Assembly: GCF_003259905.1 (NCBI RefSeq)
Contig: NZ_QLMG01000009.1
Location: forward strand, 62,001 to 126,000
Direction of reading: 5' to 3'
DNA from: Salipiger aestuarii
GTDB lineage: Bacteria; Pseudomonadota; Alphaproteobacteria; Rhodobacterales; Rhodobacteraceae
DNA length: 64,000 bases
The notes beneath the pieces were generated by a model. The model ran no database searches and had not been told where the DNA came from. It saw only the letters and a list, made by a program, of their open reading frames with translations. This document shows positions 26,502-35,388 of this stretch, in pieces. The position numbers and the translations under genes were made by a program. How positions within the stretch are numbered: the first letter of the stretch is position 1; each line of letters begins with the position of its first letter.

Positions 26502-27503
26502 CTATCCCTTCTTCATCTTTCCGGCGAGCTTGACCGCACCGCCCGCATAGCTCCCGGCGCGGGCCGCGCTGGACGATCGGTCGGAGACGCCTTGTCCCTG
26601 AAGTCCTGCATTGAAGCCCCGTCGCATGTCATCTCCGCCCCGGATCGCGGCACCGGTATTGCGCCACGCGTTCCCGGGCATCCGCGCGGCATTTGCACCG
26701 ATCGAGGCGAGGCCGATGTTCGTGGCGGCAAGCCCTTGCGCGAAAGTTGGCACGAGCAACATCAGGCCGGCGCCGATCATCATCACCACGACGAACGAAA
26801 TCGCGTCCCCGAGTGTTTCGACGCTGTCGAGGCTATCAGGTGCGACAGCTTCACCCGTCGCTATGGTGAAGCCAGCCATGGCAGCCACTAACAGCGGCAC
26901 AAAGGAAAAACCGATGGCGAGTTTGACCCATGCCTCGAACAGCGGCGCCGATTGTTTGAATAATGTGCAAGCCACGACCACAGGTGCGATGGCGATCAAT
27001 ACCGCCAACATGATCTTGGCGGCCGACAGAACGATGATGGTGATCGTCGCCATGGCGGCGGCCACAAGAAACATGACCACGCTGGTCATGGCACCGGCCA
27101 GCCAGCCTCCATTCTGGCTGATCGCCTGCCCGACATTCAGGGCTTGGGAGTAGAGATCGTCTATGCCGTCATAAAGGTTTGTGACATCACCACCTGAGAG
27201 GGAGTTGAGAATACCTGCACCAAGTTCGGCAGGAGCATTTGTCAGCGCATCGTACGGAACAGAAAGGTTTGCGTAGATCAAAAACACATTGACCAGCACA
27301 ATGCGCAGCCCTACCGACACGATTGTGGAAACCGAGAGCGGCACGGCTTGCAGACCCACATTTGCGCCTACAAGAACGACCACCAACACAGATGCGGTCT
27401 GTACAACCGGGCGTACTGCGGCAACCGTATCAGCATACGTGTCAGCTGCCACGCCCGCGACAGTGGCATCTACCAATGCCAGAACCTCAGCGATTATGGC
27501 CAT
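26502..27503 (-). CDS. virB6: VirB6 polytopic inner-membrane protein
   Basis: A 333-residue protein with six or so hydrophobic helices, for example TASVLVVVLVGANVGLQAV, TSVVMFLVAAAMATITIIVL and FVVVMMIGAGLMLLVPTFAQ. The conserved segment IMLAVLIAIAPVVVACTLF with a nearby FEAWVK is the TrbL/VirB6 hallmark. The C-terminal 60 residues are Gly-, Ala- and Arg-rich and cytoplasmic. It forms part of the inner-membrane pore for the DNA. It is two bases from the upstream unknown exported gene. Confidence 0.9.
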   Translation of the reverse strand: MAIIAEVLALVDATVAGVAADTYADTVAAVRPVVQTASVLVVVLVGANVGLQAVPLSVSTIVSVGLRIVLVNVFLIYANLSVPYDALTNAPAELGAGILNSLSGGDVTNLYDGIDDLYSQALNVGQAISQNGGWLAGAMTSVVMFLVAAAMATITIIVLSAAKIMLAVLIAIAPVVVACTLFKQSAPLFEAWVKLAIGFSFVPLLVAAMAGFTIATGEAVAPDSLDSVETLGDAISFVVVMMIGAGLMLLVPTFAQGLAATNIGLASIGANAARMPGNAWRNTGAAIRGGDDMRRGFNAGLQGQGVSDRSSSAARAGSYAGGAVKLAGKMKKG

Positions 27504-27505
27504 CC

Positions 27506-27994
27506 TTAACTACCACACCGCTCCAATTGGAAGTTCTGATAGCGCTCGTTTACATCTGACCAATCGCTACGACGGTATTTGCGAAAGACGCTGAAATCGC
27601 TGGTAGTTGCATCCTGCGCCGCTTTGCCAATCCGTTCCTGCGTAAACGCATCGAGCGACCCGAGATCATAGATGCAGCCGCAGAAGCCCTGCGACATTGC
27701 AAGCTCTCTCAGGTCGGTGCCGAAGCCCCACCGAACCGCTCCTCGAAAAATCTCGTTGCCGAAAAACTCAGTGTCCGGATAGCTGAAGGTGCAGGTTTGC
27801 GGCTTCGGGAACATCAAGAGCCCTCTTGCCTGTACCTCGCGCATGAGATCGAGGAGGCGCTCTTCCTCCCCATTTTCGGTGGCAGTGACGACCTCCCCGA
27901 GCAACGTATCGTCGGGCAGGTCTTGCAAGTCTTCCGCCCAGGCACTGCCTGCTAGGGCGATGAAAACTGCAAGTGCTTTGAGTGATGTATTCAA
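27506..27994 (-). CDS. Exported hypothetical protein in virB operon
   Basis: A 162-residue product with a signal peptide (MNTSLKALAVFIALAGSAWA). The mature part has an acidic N-terminus, four cysteines (TCTFSYPD, GFCGCIYD, LERC) and no named domain. The gene sits between virB5 and virB6 with gaps of two or three bases, so it is expressed with the channel and is probably a periplasmic transfer accessory factor stabilised by disulfides. I do not recognise the family. In position it corresponds to the small extra genes found between virB5 and virB6 in other conjugative operons. Confidence 0.7.
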   Translation of the reverse strand: MNTSLKALAVFIALAGSAWAEDLQDLPDDTLLGEVVTATENGEEERLLDLMREVQARGLLMFPKPQTCTFSYPDTEFFGNEIFRGAVRWGFGTDLRELAMSQGFCGCIYDLGSLDAFTQERIGKAAQDATTSDFSVFRKYRRSDWSDVNERYQNFQLERCGS

Positions 27995-27997
27995 GGG

Positions 27998-28807
27998 TCA
28001 GTCCTCGGCGCCGGAGAAATCAAAGAAGGAGCGTGTGCGGGCCTGCTCGGCCGCGAAATCAATGCCGTTTTGACCTTGCGCCAAGCCTTGGGCGGCATTC
28101 AGGCGCCACATCTGACCCAGCATGTAATTCGTCTCCGCGGCCATACGGGTGTTGAGATCGATCGATTCCTTGAGCGTTTCCTGATCGCCAATCGCTTCCA
28201 CCAGCCCATCGATGCGCTCGATGCTCTGGGCGGCTTCCTCGTAGGAAATTTGGGCTTGCCCGATAACCATGGCATTGGCAGCCGCCAGATCGGCTATGGC
28301 AGCGCCTTGCGGGTTCCCGGCGTCGTTCAGCTCGGTGAGTTTTTCCGAGGTGAACCCCGCACTGGCCATGGTCTCGCGCATGGCATCTGCGGCGCGGCGC
28401 TCACCCATGGTGACGTCGCCATCGAGCAGATCGTCCAGCAGGCTGTCAAAATCCCCGAGTGACAGGTTGTCCATGAAACCCGATAGATCGGTGATCTTCT
28501 GAGCGCGGGCACGCAGGTCCTCCACATCGTTGTAGAGGGCTGCGATTTCATTCAGGCCGGTAATTGAACCCAGGACGTCATCAAGAAGGCCCTGAATGTC
28601 AGTGAGGCGCTCGATCTGGGTGCGCAATTCCTCGATTTGCTGGAGCTGGTTTTCTGCATCGCGCAGCGCGGCCTGCAGCTGCTCGATATTCTGCGCGAGG
28701 TTCGATCCATCGATCACAGGCACACCCTGAGCGAAGGCAGCGGGCGGGTGTGCCGCCATGAGAGTGCCCGCGACAATAATTGCGGCAATGCGGGTGTCAG
28801 CCCTCAT
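27998..28807 (-). CDS. virB5: VirB5-like minor pilus component
   Basis: A 269-residue product with a signal peptide ending AAFAQ. The mature N-terminus GVPVIDGSNLAQNIEQLQA is typical of VirB5/TrbJ. A long helical region follows (AENQLQQIEELRTQIERL, SITGLNEIAALYNDVEDLRA), and the C-terminal MLGQMWRLNAAQGLAQGQN is shared by TrbJ-like proteins. It would sit at the pilus tip. It overlaps the upstream transglycosylase gene by 11 bases and shares with it the mature start GVPVIDGSNLA. Confidence 0.85.
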   Translation of the reverse strand: MRADTRIAAIIVAGTLMAAHPPAAFAQGVPVIDGSNLAQNIEQLQAALRDAENQLQQIEELRTQIERLTDIQGLLDDVLGSITGLNEIAALYNDVEDLRARAQKITDLSGFMDNLSLGDFDSLLDDLLDGDVTMGERRAADAMRETMASAGFTSEKLTELNDAGNPQGAAIADLAAANAMVIGQAQISYEEAAQSIERIDGLVEAIGDQETLKESIDLNTRMAAETNYMLGQMWRLNAAQGLAQGQNGIDFAAEQARTRSFFDFSGAED

Positions 28808-29915
28808 CGGAATACCTCCAGAAAGTGGATTGCTCTAAGTGATCGGCGGCCTCGGTCAAACCTTGTGCCGCTTCGACTTTCACGTGGGTCGCGCGCAGAC
28901 GCAGCGTCAGCGCGATGAGCCGCGCCCGTTCAGCAAGCATATAGGTGGAGCGGTCCAGCGCCTCTTTTGCGTTACCGGGCGGATCTTCACGCAAAAGCGC
29001 CGCGATCCTCGTCATGGCCTGATCGATCTGGGTGCCCATGTAGGCGCCATAGCCGACCGAGGCATCCGCCCAGTTGCCCCAGGCGGCCGAGGCACCATCG
29101 AAGCCCGCCAGTGACCCTGTCATGTCGACGCCGGTGATGGTGCCAAGATAGTCGTTGTAATAGCCGTTGATACGCCGGACGTAGGTCTGGGTTTCCTCGA
29201 AAGGAGGCACACCACCATATTCGAGAACACGGCCGGGGCCTGCATTATAGGCCGCCAGAGCGTGATCAATCCGACCGAAGCGGTTCAGTTGCGTGAGAAT
29301 GTAGCGTGCGCCACCGTCCAGGTTTTCCCAAGGATCATACGGGTTCACACCGAGATCCGATGCTGTGCCCGGCATCAGCTGGCAAAAACCGCGCGCACCC
29401 ACGTGGGAGACGGCTGCATTGTTGAAACGACTTTCCTGCTTGATCAGTGACTGAAACAAGATACGCCATGTCAGTGGCGTCAGACCGGCGGCCGCAACAC
29501 CGGGATGCCCCTCATAGCGCCGCGCCACCGTGATGATCATGCGCTCCACGTCGCTTGGCTCACCGAAGAGGCGATCGGCATCAGGATGATCTTCCTGGGC
29601 TGGGTAAGTCTCTGCAGCGCTCGCCCAGCCGGGCCCACCAGCCTCGAACCCACTCAGGTCGGTGACACCGGTGGTCTCCGCAAGGAAACGTTCGTAGGCT
29701 TCAAGCTGCTCTTGATAGATGTCCGCTTGATCCTGGCGGGCGTCGCGCTTCTGGCCCTGCCGCAAGGCGTCGCGTGCGAGCTCTTCGACGCGCGACACAG
29801 CGCGGGCAAGGTTGGAGCCATCGATCACTGGCACGCCCTGCGCGGAGGCAAGCGAGCCAAGACCCAAGGCCAACGGAATCGCCATTCTAGAAGCTCTGGA
29901 AATCACAATGCGCAT
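28797..29915 (-). CDS. VirB5-like N-terminus joined to a lytic transglycosylase domain
   Basis: A 372-residue exported protein. A signal peptide (about 26 residues) ends LASAQ, followed by GVPVIDGSNLARAVSRVEEL, the same mature start as the next gene's VirB5-like product. Residues about 150-265 form a soluble lytic transglycosylase domain: SLIKQESRFNNAAVSHVGAR (catalytic Glu), [41 protein letters not shown] helical C-terminal extension follows. It would open peptidoglycan for the channel. The operon also has a separate virB1 transglycosylase, so there are two. The ATG at 29915 gives a basic n-region; 29885 is an alternative. Confidence 0.8.
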   Translation of the reverse strand: MRIVISRASRMAIPLALGLGSLASAQGVPVIDGSNLARAVSRVEELARDALRQGQKRDARQDQADIYQEQLEAYERFLAETTGVTDLSGFEAGGPGWASAAETYPAQEDHPDADRLFGEPSDVERMIITVARRYEGHPGVAAAGLTPLTWRILFQSLIKQESRFNNAAVSHVGARGFCQLMPGTASDLGVNPYDPWENLDGGARYILTQLNRFGRIDHALAAYNAGPGRVLEYGGVPPFEETQTYVRRINGYYNDYLGTITGVDMTGSLAGFDGASAAWGNWADASVGYGAYMGTQIDQAMTRIAALLREDPPGNAKEALDRSTYMLAERARLIALTLRLRATHVKVEAAQGLTEAADHLEQSTFWRYSDEG

Positions 29916-30054
29916 TCCGTGAAACAAGATCGGGAGCAGGGGCCGAGAACGCCATCGCGGGCCGTTCAAAACAGGGCGATCGCACGCCTGTTGATGCACC
30001 TTCGCAAGCGCTCAGGACCGTCATGGCGACCAACAGAAAAAATCGTGCTTTCAC
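29887..30054 (-). CDS. VirB7-like small lipoprotein
   Basis: A 55-residue product with start GTG at 30054 overlapping the virB4 stop (GTGA). KARFFLLVAMTVLSAC is a lipoprotein signal with lipobox LSAC. The mature part is short (about 39 residues) with two further cysteines and proline/alanine stretches. Small lipoproteins of this kind in virB operons are VirB7 equivalents that anchor VirB9 in the outer membrane. Here it lies after virB4 rather than between virB6 and virB8. Similarity cannot be shown at this length; the call rests on lipobox, size and operon position. Confidence 0.6.
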   Translation of the reverse strand: MKARFFLLVAMTVLSACEGASTGVRSPCFERPAMAFSAPAPDLVSRNAHCDFQSF

Positions 30055-32420
30055 ATCATGTCCTTCCAGAATTCTTCTTTCTTGCGCCAATTGGCAGGCG
30101 CCTTTTCCTCGCCGGTCTTGCCGCCACCAAGAACAGTAACCAGACCGCCCAAGCCTGCGAGATCGGTATTGACGAACACGCTGTCGGCGCCAGAACGGAT
30201 CAATGCCAGCCGCAACCCGGCTGTCGGGCTGGAAAGAAAATCCGCCTCGCGCGCGTTCAGGCGCAGGATGCTGTAATCCTCCGGATTTGCCCGTGGATTG
30301 GGAAACAGGATCTGGGTTGCCACACTTTCCGCGATGATCTGGCCGACCGAACTTTGGTCCAGATGGCCCGGTGTCTGGGTCAACATCATCACCACGCAGT
30401 TGCGCTTGCGCATGGTAACCAGCCAGTCATGGAGGCGCTTGACGAAGATATCGTCAGCCAACATCTTCCACGCCTCGTCGATCACAATGATTGTTGGTCT
30501 GCGATCCTCGATCACGCGCTCGATACGGCGGAAGAGATAGGCGAGCAGGGCTGAGCGTTCTGCGTCCTGGTCCAGAAGTTCGGTCATGTCGAGACCAAGG
30601 ACATCCTCGCCAATGGCAATCGCCTGGGCACTGGGCCTTGAGAAAAGCCAACCGTACCGGCCGACTTCTGTCCATTCCCGCACGCGGGACACCAGGTCGC
30701 CATCATCATCGGTGGAGGCCACGAGACTTGCCAAACCGTCGAAGGTTCTGAGGCCCGGCTCCGCGGCGGCGATCTGACGAACCGCCTCGTTCAGTGCTGC
30801 GGTCTGGACCGTCTCAAATGGACGGTGACGGGCCAGAATGTCGCCGAGCCAATCTGTCAGCCAGGCGGCCCCCCGCGCATCGGTCTCCGTGGTCATCGGG
30901 TTAAAGCCGGTGGGCTGGCCCACCTTGATTTCGCTGTAGCTGCCACCCAAAGCGCGGATCGCCATCTCCAACCCCTGATCCTTGTCGAAAACGATGACTC
31001 GCGCACCCACTCTTCGGGCCTGTGCCATGAGAAAAGCCGTGCCGAGTGTCTTGCCGGACCCGGTGCGGCCCAGAACAAGCGTGTGCCCGACGCTTGGTTC
31101 ATCGGTCCGGCGCCCGGCTTCGTGAAAGTTGAACCGGTAGAGGCTGGAGGTCACGGTCGGGAAGGCCGTGATCGTCTTGCCCCATGGGCTGGCCTCAGGT
31201 CCGCGCCCTGGCCGTGTCTTGTGAAAGGCCGCCAGTTCCGCGAAATTGTGCGACGAAACGATCCCGTCACGGATCCGGTAGGCCCAGTTTCCAGGCGCTT
31301 GCGCGAAATAGAGTGCCTTTGCGGCCCAGGATTCCCGGACCAGAACGGCACCGGTCTCTTGCCCCGCCCGCCAGATCTCGGAAGCTGCCTGTTCCAGTTC
31401 CTCGGCGCTGTCACAGAAAACCTGCACGGAGGCGTGATGTGTCCCAAAGGTCGACCGTCCGGATGCCACGGCGTCGGCGGCTTCGATCAATTGCTCTGTC
31501 AGGCTGACACCAGCATCCTCGGAGGCACCCCGCTGGCGAAAGGTGCGTTGAATGCGCTCAACCATCTCATTGGCGCGCCGCGGCGTGAAAGAGTTGGTGA
31601 TCGTGATGTCATAGGGCAGTTCCAACGCGTCAAGCATGGTTGGCCAGGTGCGACTGGGATAGGATTTTATCCCGAAAATCGCGCCGTATCGTGCGCTGTC
31701 GCCGCTTTCCAGCCGCATGGTTTTGCCTTGAAAGCTGACGTCGAAATTGCTCATCGTGTCAGCCAACAGTTGCCCGGGGGCCGCGATGATTTTGCCGTAG
31801 CTCTGTCCGTGAACCGCGGCCAACACTGCAAGCCAGTCCCCGCTCGAGACTGTCAGGCGCGCTGCACCTGCGTCGGAATACATTGCCATGAGCAGCGTCA
31901 TGGCCTCTTCCAGGGCAACAATTCGCGTATCGATGTCTTTCTGGAAATCGCGGCCCCCGCCTAGGGCACCCAGAACCTTCGAGAATGCCTGCGGCATCGA
32001 CGGACGCATCAATACTGTCAGCATCAAGGTGCGGGCTTTCAGGTCACGTGCGCGCAGGCTTTTCTGCCACGCCGCGTCTACCGCATTTGCAAAAGGCATA
32101 CCGTCAGGCGCAGCAAGGTCCGCGACATCCGGGCGTGATACCTTGTTGATGTGGAAACCGAAACGCTCGCCCAACTGACTGACGATCCGGGCAAAGCCTT
32201 CACTGATCTCATCGATCCGGGCGTCATCGCTGGTGAAGCTGTCGATCCCGCCAAGCGTGACCGACGCCATCAGATCACCCTGCCGCGTCAGGATGACATT
32301 GTCTCGCACCGCAGCAATGTAAGGTAGGTGCCGCCCAAGACGCTCGGCTTTCAAAACCTTGTCCCCAAGTGCATCCCGAACAGCGCTGCTGGCAATTAAC
32401 CCCCGAAACTCACGCGACAT
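30051..32420 (-). CDS. virB4: VirB4 secretion ATPase
   Basis: A 789-residue protein starting MSREFRGLIASS, whose ATG lies 11 bases inside virB3. The N-terminal CagE/TrbE domain (DNVILTRQGDLMASVTLGGI) precedes Walker A LVLGRTGSGKTLGTAF at about 448 and Walker B PTIIVIDEAWKML at about 644. VTMRKRNCVVMMLTQTPGHL follows, as in VirB4. It energises pilin extraction and assembly. It is the largest gene of the operon and appears intact. Confidence 0.94.
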   Translation of the reverse strand: MSREFRGLIASSAVRDALGDKVLKAERLGRHLPYIAAVRDNVILTRQGDLMASVTLGGIDSFTSDDARIDEISEGFARIVSQLGERFGFHINKVSRPDVADLAAPDGMPFANAVDAAWQKSLRARDLKARTLMLTVLMRPSMPQAFSKVLGALGGGRDFQKDIDTRIVALEEAMTLLMAMYSDAGAARLTVSSGDWLAVLAAVHGQSYGKIIAAPGQLLADTMSNFDVSFQGKTMRLESGDSARYGAIFGIKSYPSRTWPTMLDALELPYDITITNSFTPRRANEMVERIQRTFRQRGASEDAGVSLTEQLIEAADAVASGRSTFGTHHASVQVFCDSAEELEQAASEIWRAGQETGAVLVRESWAAKALYFAQAPGNWAYRIRDGIVSSHNFAELAAFHKTRPGRGPEASPWGKTITAFPTVTSSLYRFNFHEAGRRTDEPSVGHTLVLGRTGSGKTLGTAFLMAQARRVGARVIVFDKDQGLEMAIRALGGSYSEIKVGQPTGFNPMTTETDARGAAWLTDWLGDILARHRPFETVQTAALNEAVRQIAAAEPGLRTFDGLASLVASTDDDGDLVSRVREWTEVGRYGWLFSRPSAQAIAIGEDVLGLDMTELLDQDAERSALLAYLFRRIERVIEDRRPTIIVIDEAWKMLADDIFVKRLHDWLVTMRKRNCVVMMLTQTPGHLDQSSVGQIIAESVATQILFPNPRANPEDYSILRLNAREADFLSSPTAGLRLALIRSGADSVFVNTDLAGLGGLVTVLGGGKTGEEKAPANWRKKEEFWKDMM

Positions 32421-32685
32421 AGAGATCGCCCCCATTACAGGATCGCACACTCGTTCGCGGGGTGCGCGACATCACCACGTTCAAAATCTGAAACAGATGT
32501 GGATTGCGGTCTGCGACCAGCCAAAGCGGTGGGTAGCCCGCAAGGAACACCAGCAGGAACCGCATGTCGTCAACCAGAATGAAAGGGATCACGGATGCGA
32601 AGACCAGCGCCACGAAATATCCGATCGGGAGACCGAATATCCGTGGCGGCTTGGTCAGCCCCAGAAAGAGTGGTGTGTCGCGCAT
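32410..32685 (-). CDS. virB3: VirB3 inner-membrane protein
   Basis: A 91-residue protein. The N-terminus DTPLFLGLTKPPRIFGLP is the conserved VirB3 entry motif. Two transmembrane segments follow (GYFVALVFASVIPFILV and FLLVFLAGYPPLWLVA), then a short cytoplasmic tail. It works with VirB4 in pilus assembly. The gene lies between virB2 and virB4, 23 bases past virB2. Confidence 0.9.
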   Translation of the reverse strand: MRDTPLFLGLTKPPRIFGLPIGYFVALVFASVIPFILVDDMRFLLVFLAGYPPLWLVADRNPHLFQILNVVMSRTPRTSVRSCNGGDLYVA

Positions 32686-32708
32686 GAAGGTCTCTGCAGT
32701 CAGTCAGA

Positions 32709-32993
32709 TCAAGGAGCCGCAAAGCCGTCGATGATGGTCTCGGCCGAAAAGATCAGCACCACGCCGACAAACACGGCGACGAAGATCGGCCAGTTGAGAC
32801 GCCCGAAAAACATCATGACACCCGATCCCACGAGAGCGAGCACGCCGAGGCCACGACCGATCGGACCCGTCACCGCGTCGATGATGTTGTCGATCATGTC
32901 AGAGACCGGGCTGAGGTCCTGTGCAAGCGCCGGGGCTGCGGCCAACATCAGCAACGCGGCCAATGCCGCCCGGGTATAGTCGATGCGTTTCAT
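32709..32993 (-). CDS. virB2: VirB2-like major pilin
   Basis: A 94-residue product with a signal peptide ending APALAQ. Two hydrophobic helices are separated by a small polar loop: [19 protein letters not shown] and [20 protein letters not shown]. This is the TrbC/VirB2 pilin plan. The start overlaps the virB1 stop (ATGA). The gene precedes virB3, the standard order. Confidence 0.9.
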   Translation of the reverse strand: MKRIDYTRAALAALLMLAAAPALAQDLSPVSDMIDNIIDAVTGPIGRGLGVLALVGSGVMMFFGRLNWPIFVAVFVGVVLIFSAETIIDGFAAP

Positions 32994-33652
32994 ATCTGGT
33001 CTCCGATGGATTGGGCATAGACGGCCATGACCTTGCGGACATGGCCTTGGGTTTCGCGGAAGGGGGGAATCCCGCCATGGCGCGCCACGGCTTCGGGGCC
33101 GGCATTATAGGCTGCAAGCGCAAGCTGCGGCGTGCCGAAACGATCAAGTTGTGTCAGCAAGTAGCGGGCGGATCCATGCAGGTTTTGCTCAGGATCATGC
33201 GGATCGACGCCAAGCACGCGCGCAGTGTCCGGCATCAACTGCCCAAGCCCGATTGCGCCGACATGCGACCGCGCGCCTGGATCAAATGCGCTTTCAATAG
33301 CGATGTTGGCGCGAAAGAATGCGAGCCAATCGCGAGAGGACATCCCGGCTCTCCGCAGGGCCGGGTGGTCCACGTAAACCGACCCCACATCAAGGATCAT
33401 AGTCTCGATCGCAGGGCGGCCCGATGGGACCCGAGACGGAGAAAGGCGTGGTGAATCAAGAGGGACGACCTCGATGCGTGCGACAACGTCGCTTTGCTCG
33501 GGTTGGGGTCTTGCAAAGTCGAGAACGCTGCTGGTCAGTCGACCAACACGGTCTGGAGCATCGAGATCGATAACGGATTGTGCATAAGTGGAAGGGCCTG
33601 AAAGCCCCCAGAGAACGAGGCTAGCCGCTGGTAGGATGCCTTGTCGTCTCAA
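32990..33652 (-). CDS. virB1: VirB1-like lytic transglycosylase
   Basis: A 220-residue protein with a signal peptide (about 24 residues, ending TYAQ). The C-terminal half is an SLT domain: [17 protein letters not shown] (catalytic Glu), [38 protein letters not shown]. The segment between is Pro- and Arg-rich. It would make room in peptidoglycan for channel assembly. It overlaps the upstream unknown gene by 32 bases and virB2 by four. Confidence 0.9.
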   Translation of the reverse strand: MRRQGILPAASLVLWGLSGPSTYAQSVIDLDAPDRVGRLTSSVLDFARPQPEQSDVVARIEVVPLDSPRLSPSRVPSGRPAIETMILDVGSVYVDHPALRRAGMSSRDWLAFFRANIAIESAFDPGARSHVGAIGLGQLMPDTARVLGVDPHDPEQNLHGSARYLLTQLDRFGTPQLALAAYNAGPEAVARHGGIPPFRETQGHVRKVMAVYAQSIGDQI

Positions 33653-33962
33653 ACTCCCACGTGCCTCTCTCGCCTTCTCGGAGAGGGCAGCTGAATACCT
33701 TTGCGTCGAGCTCCAGGCAGAAGCTCATGAGCCCTGCTGCGGTCTTGAAGACGCGTGGTTTCAGATCCCGGTTGGTCACATAGACCGACCGGTGCACACC
33801 GCCTTGACCGTCATTGGAGCAGACGAAAACCGTCCAGCCACCCCTATGCGTATTGCCGCCCTTTTCCGGGGCTTCAATGCATTCCACCTCGATCCATGCC
33901 CCACCCTCGATCGCCTCTTGCATGTGCGATGTTAGGATCACGGGGTATTTTGTTCCTGCCAT
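33621..33962 (-). CDS. Hypothetical protein at head of virB operon
   Basis: A 113-residue soluble protein starting [18 protein letters not shown] with a good site (GAGGCAAA-like) upstream. Beta strands dominate ([30 protein letters not shown]). It has three cysteines and no signal peptide. It is the first gene of the virB transcription unit, overlapping virB1, and the 197 bases upstream hold the divergent promoter region. A regulatory or accessory role is possible, but I do not recognise the family. Confidence 0.6.
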   Translation of the reverse strand: MAGTKYPVILTSHMQEAIEGGAWIEVECIEAPEKGGNTHRGGWTVFVCSNDGQGGVHRSVYVTNRDLKPRVFKTAAGLMSFCLELDAKVFSCPLREGERGTWEFETTRHPTSG

Positions 33963-34159
33963 TTTGCCTCCGAAGGAAAGAAGTTCCTACGGAAGTAACC
34001 TGCTTTTGCACCGCTTCAAACAGTGCATGTCACAAGATATGCGGCGACGTAGCGGAAAACACTTTAGATGGTCAATAGATATCTTTTGATTGATTACGAT
34101 ATTTTTTCGATGATAGGTCCGACACACGATTCGCCCCCAGATTGTCGGGAGACCACCAG

Positions 34160-34429
34160 ATGTCGCGGTTGCTGGCATGTAGCACATTCATCGCCCTAGC
34201 GATCCCAGCAACCGCCGAGACGCTGGCGATGGACTGCGTGTTGCCGTTGCGGCCGGAGCTGGCGGCCTCGCCTGCGCTCCTGAACGAGTACGGCGACGAC
34301 ATCAGAGCCGAGTTCAACACCTACTTCGATGAAGCACAAACCTATCTGAATTGCCTCGCCGCAGCATCAGCTTCCGCGCAGGCCGAAGTCCGTCTTGTGC
34401 TTGACGCTTACCAGGAGATGTTCCAATGA
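34160..34429 (+). CDS. Small exported protein, 89 aa
   Basis: The product starts MSRLLACSTFIALAIPATAE, a signal peptide with cleavage after ATA. The mature part is about 70 residues with two cysteines (MDCVLPL, YLNCLAA) and helical. An upstream in-frame TTG at 34142 would spoil the signal peptide. It is divergent from the virB operon and lies 85 bases before the TrbM-like gene, so it may be a periplasmic transfer protein. The family is unknown. Confidence 0.6.
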   Translation: MSRLLACSTFIALAIPATAETLAMDCVLPLRPELAASPALLNEYGDDIRAEFNTYFDEAQTYLNCLAAASASAQAEVRLVLDAYQEMFQ

Positions 34430-34514
34430 AACGACGCGCAAAATATGTCAGCAATTATGACACAATTAACATAAGTCTTATTATACGACAACGCTTTAGC
34501 TGCGGCGCTCTGTT

Positions 34515-35168
34515 ATGAGGCGGCTTCTGTCAACTGCCGCGATCATCGCGATCGGGCTTACACCGCTTGCTGCCAAACCTGCCGCCGCACAAGGCTACCA
34601 GATCGATTGTGCGATCCTCCTGTGCCTCGCAGGCGGTTGGCCGCCTTCGGTCCCATGTGCCCGGGCGCGCGCGGAGTTTATCCGCCGGATCACGCCCTGG
34701 CCAATTGAGCCACCGCTGCAGATCTGGCGTTGTCCAATGCGTGCTGAGTTCGAAGCGCCGAACCCGGTTGAGCGCCTCTACAGGTTGGCGGGGTTCAATC
34801 CGGGTCCAGCAGTCTCCCTGCCCCGAGAGCGAGAAACGCTCCAACTCGCCCAAGCTGTCGGGCGTGCCGCCGATATCGATGTGACGGACCCTGCTTTTGA
34901 TTTCATCCGCTCCATAGATGTCTTTCAGGTTACGGCACGTCAGAGGGAGGGCCGTGACGATTGCAACAGATATGCTTCCGTGCGGCGTGGCACGTATGAT
35001 CAGGACGGCCAATTTCGGTGGCAAAACAGCTCGATAAGTGCCCTTCCTCCAGCCTTCCGAGGGGCCGAGCGATACGGCCAGAACTGCCCCGATATCTGGG
35101 TCCGTGCTGTGTTCGTCGATTGGGAGGATTTTGAGGGCACCTATGGCTTCGAACAAGTCAACTACTGA
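34515..35168 (+). CDS. TrbM-like exported conjugal transfer protein
   Basis: A 217-residue product with a signal peptide ending AAAQG. The mature N-terminus contains CAILLCLAGGWPPSVPCARA, matching the Cys-rich start of TrbM (C..LLCL...C), then FIRRITPWPIEPPLQIWRCP. The C-terminal part (about 120 residues) has two more cysteines. TrbM occurs in many Trb/VirB-type transfer regions but its biochemical role is unclear. The gene lies between the transfer operon and repC. Confidence 0.6.
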   Translation: MRRLLSTAAIIAIGLTPLAAKPAAAQGYQIDCAILLCLAGGWPPSVPCARARAEFIRRITPWPIEPPLQIWRCPMRAEFEAPNPVERLYRLAGFNPGPAVSLPRERETLQLAQAVGRAADIDVTDPAFDFIRSIDVFQVTARQREGRDDCNRYASVRRGTYDQDGQFRWQNSSISALPPAFRGAERYGQNCPDIWVRAVFVDWEDFEGTYGFEQVNY

Positions 35169-35191
35169 TCTCAAACAGTCACAGGCAAACG

Positions 35192-35245
35192 ATAAAAAAG
35201 AAGAAACCCCCGCAAGGCGGCAACCAAGCGAGGGGCTCAAAGAAC
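35192..35245 (-). ncRNA. Probable antisense ctRNA controlling repC
   Basis: On the minus strand a GC-rich hairpin (arms CCCCTCGC at 35235-35228 and GCGGGGG at 35213-35207) is followed at once by a T-rich run (TTTCTTCTTTTTTAT), an intrinsic terminator. It stands about 150 bases before repC, where RepABC-type plasmids encode a counter-transcribed RNA that represses RepC and sets incompatibility. A TTGATT -35 candidate lies at 35277-35272; its -10 is poor. The 5' end is approximate. Confidence 0.55.
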
Positions 35246-35388
35246 AACGGAATTGGCGTTCCGTCAGATCAAATCAAACTGTGATCTCGTTCTAGCAGTC
35301 CCGACAGTCAAGGCAATGAAAAAACGTGTCGCTCGCTGGGACACGGATGCCCTGTTGCAGCCTTGTCCCAATTCACAAGGACCAGACA

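Noticed and set aside
30825-31964. 379-codon plus-strand frame across virB4
   Set aside because: Shadow of virB4; no domain and no ribosome site.
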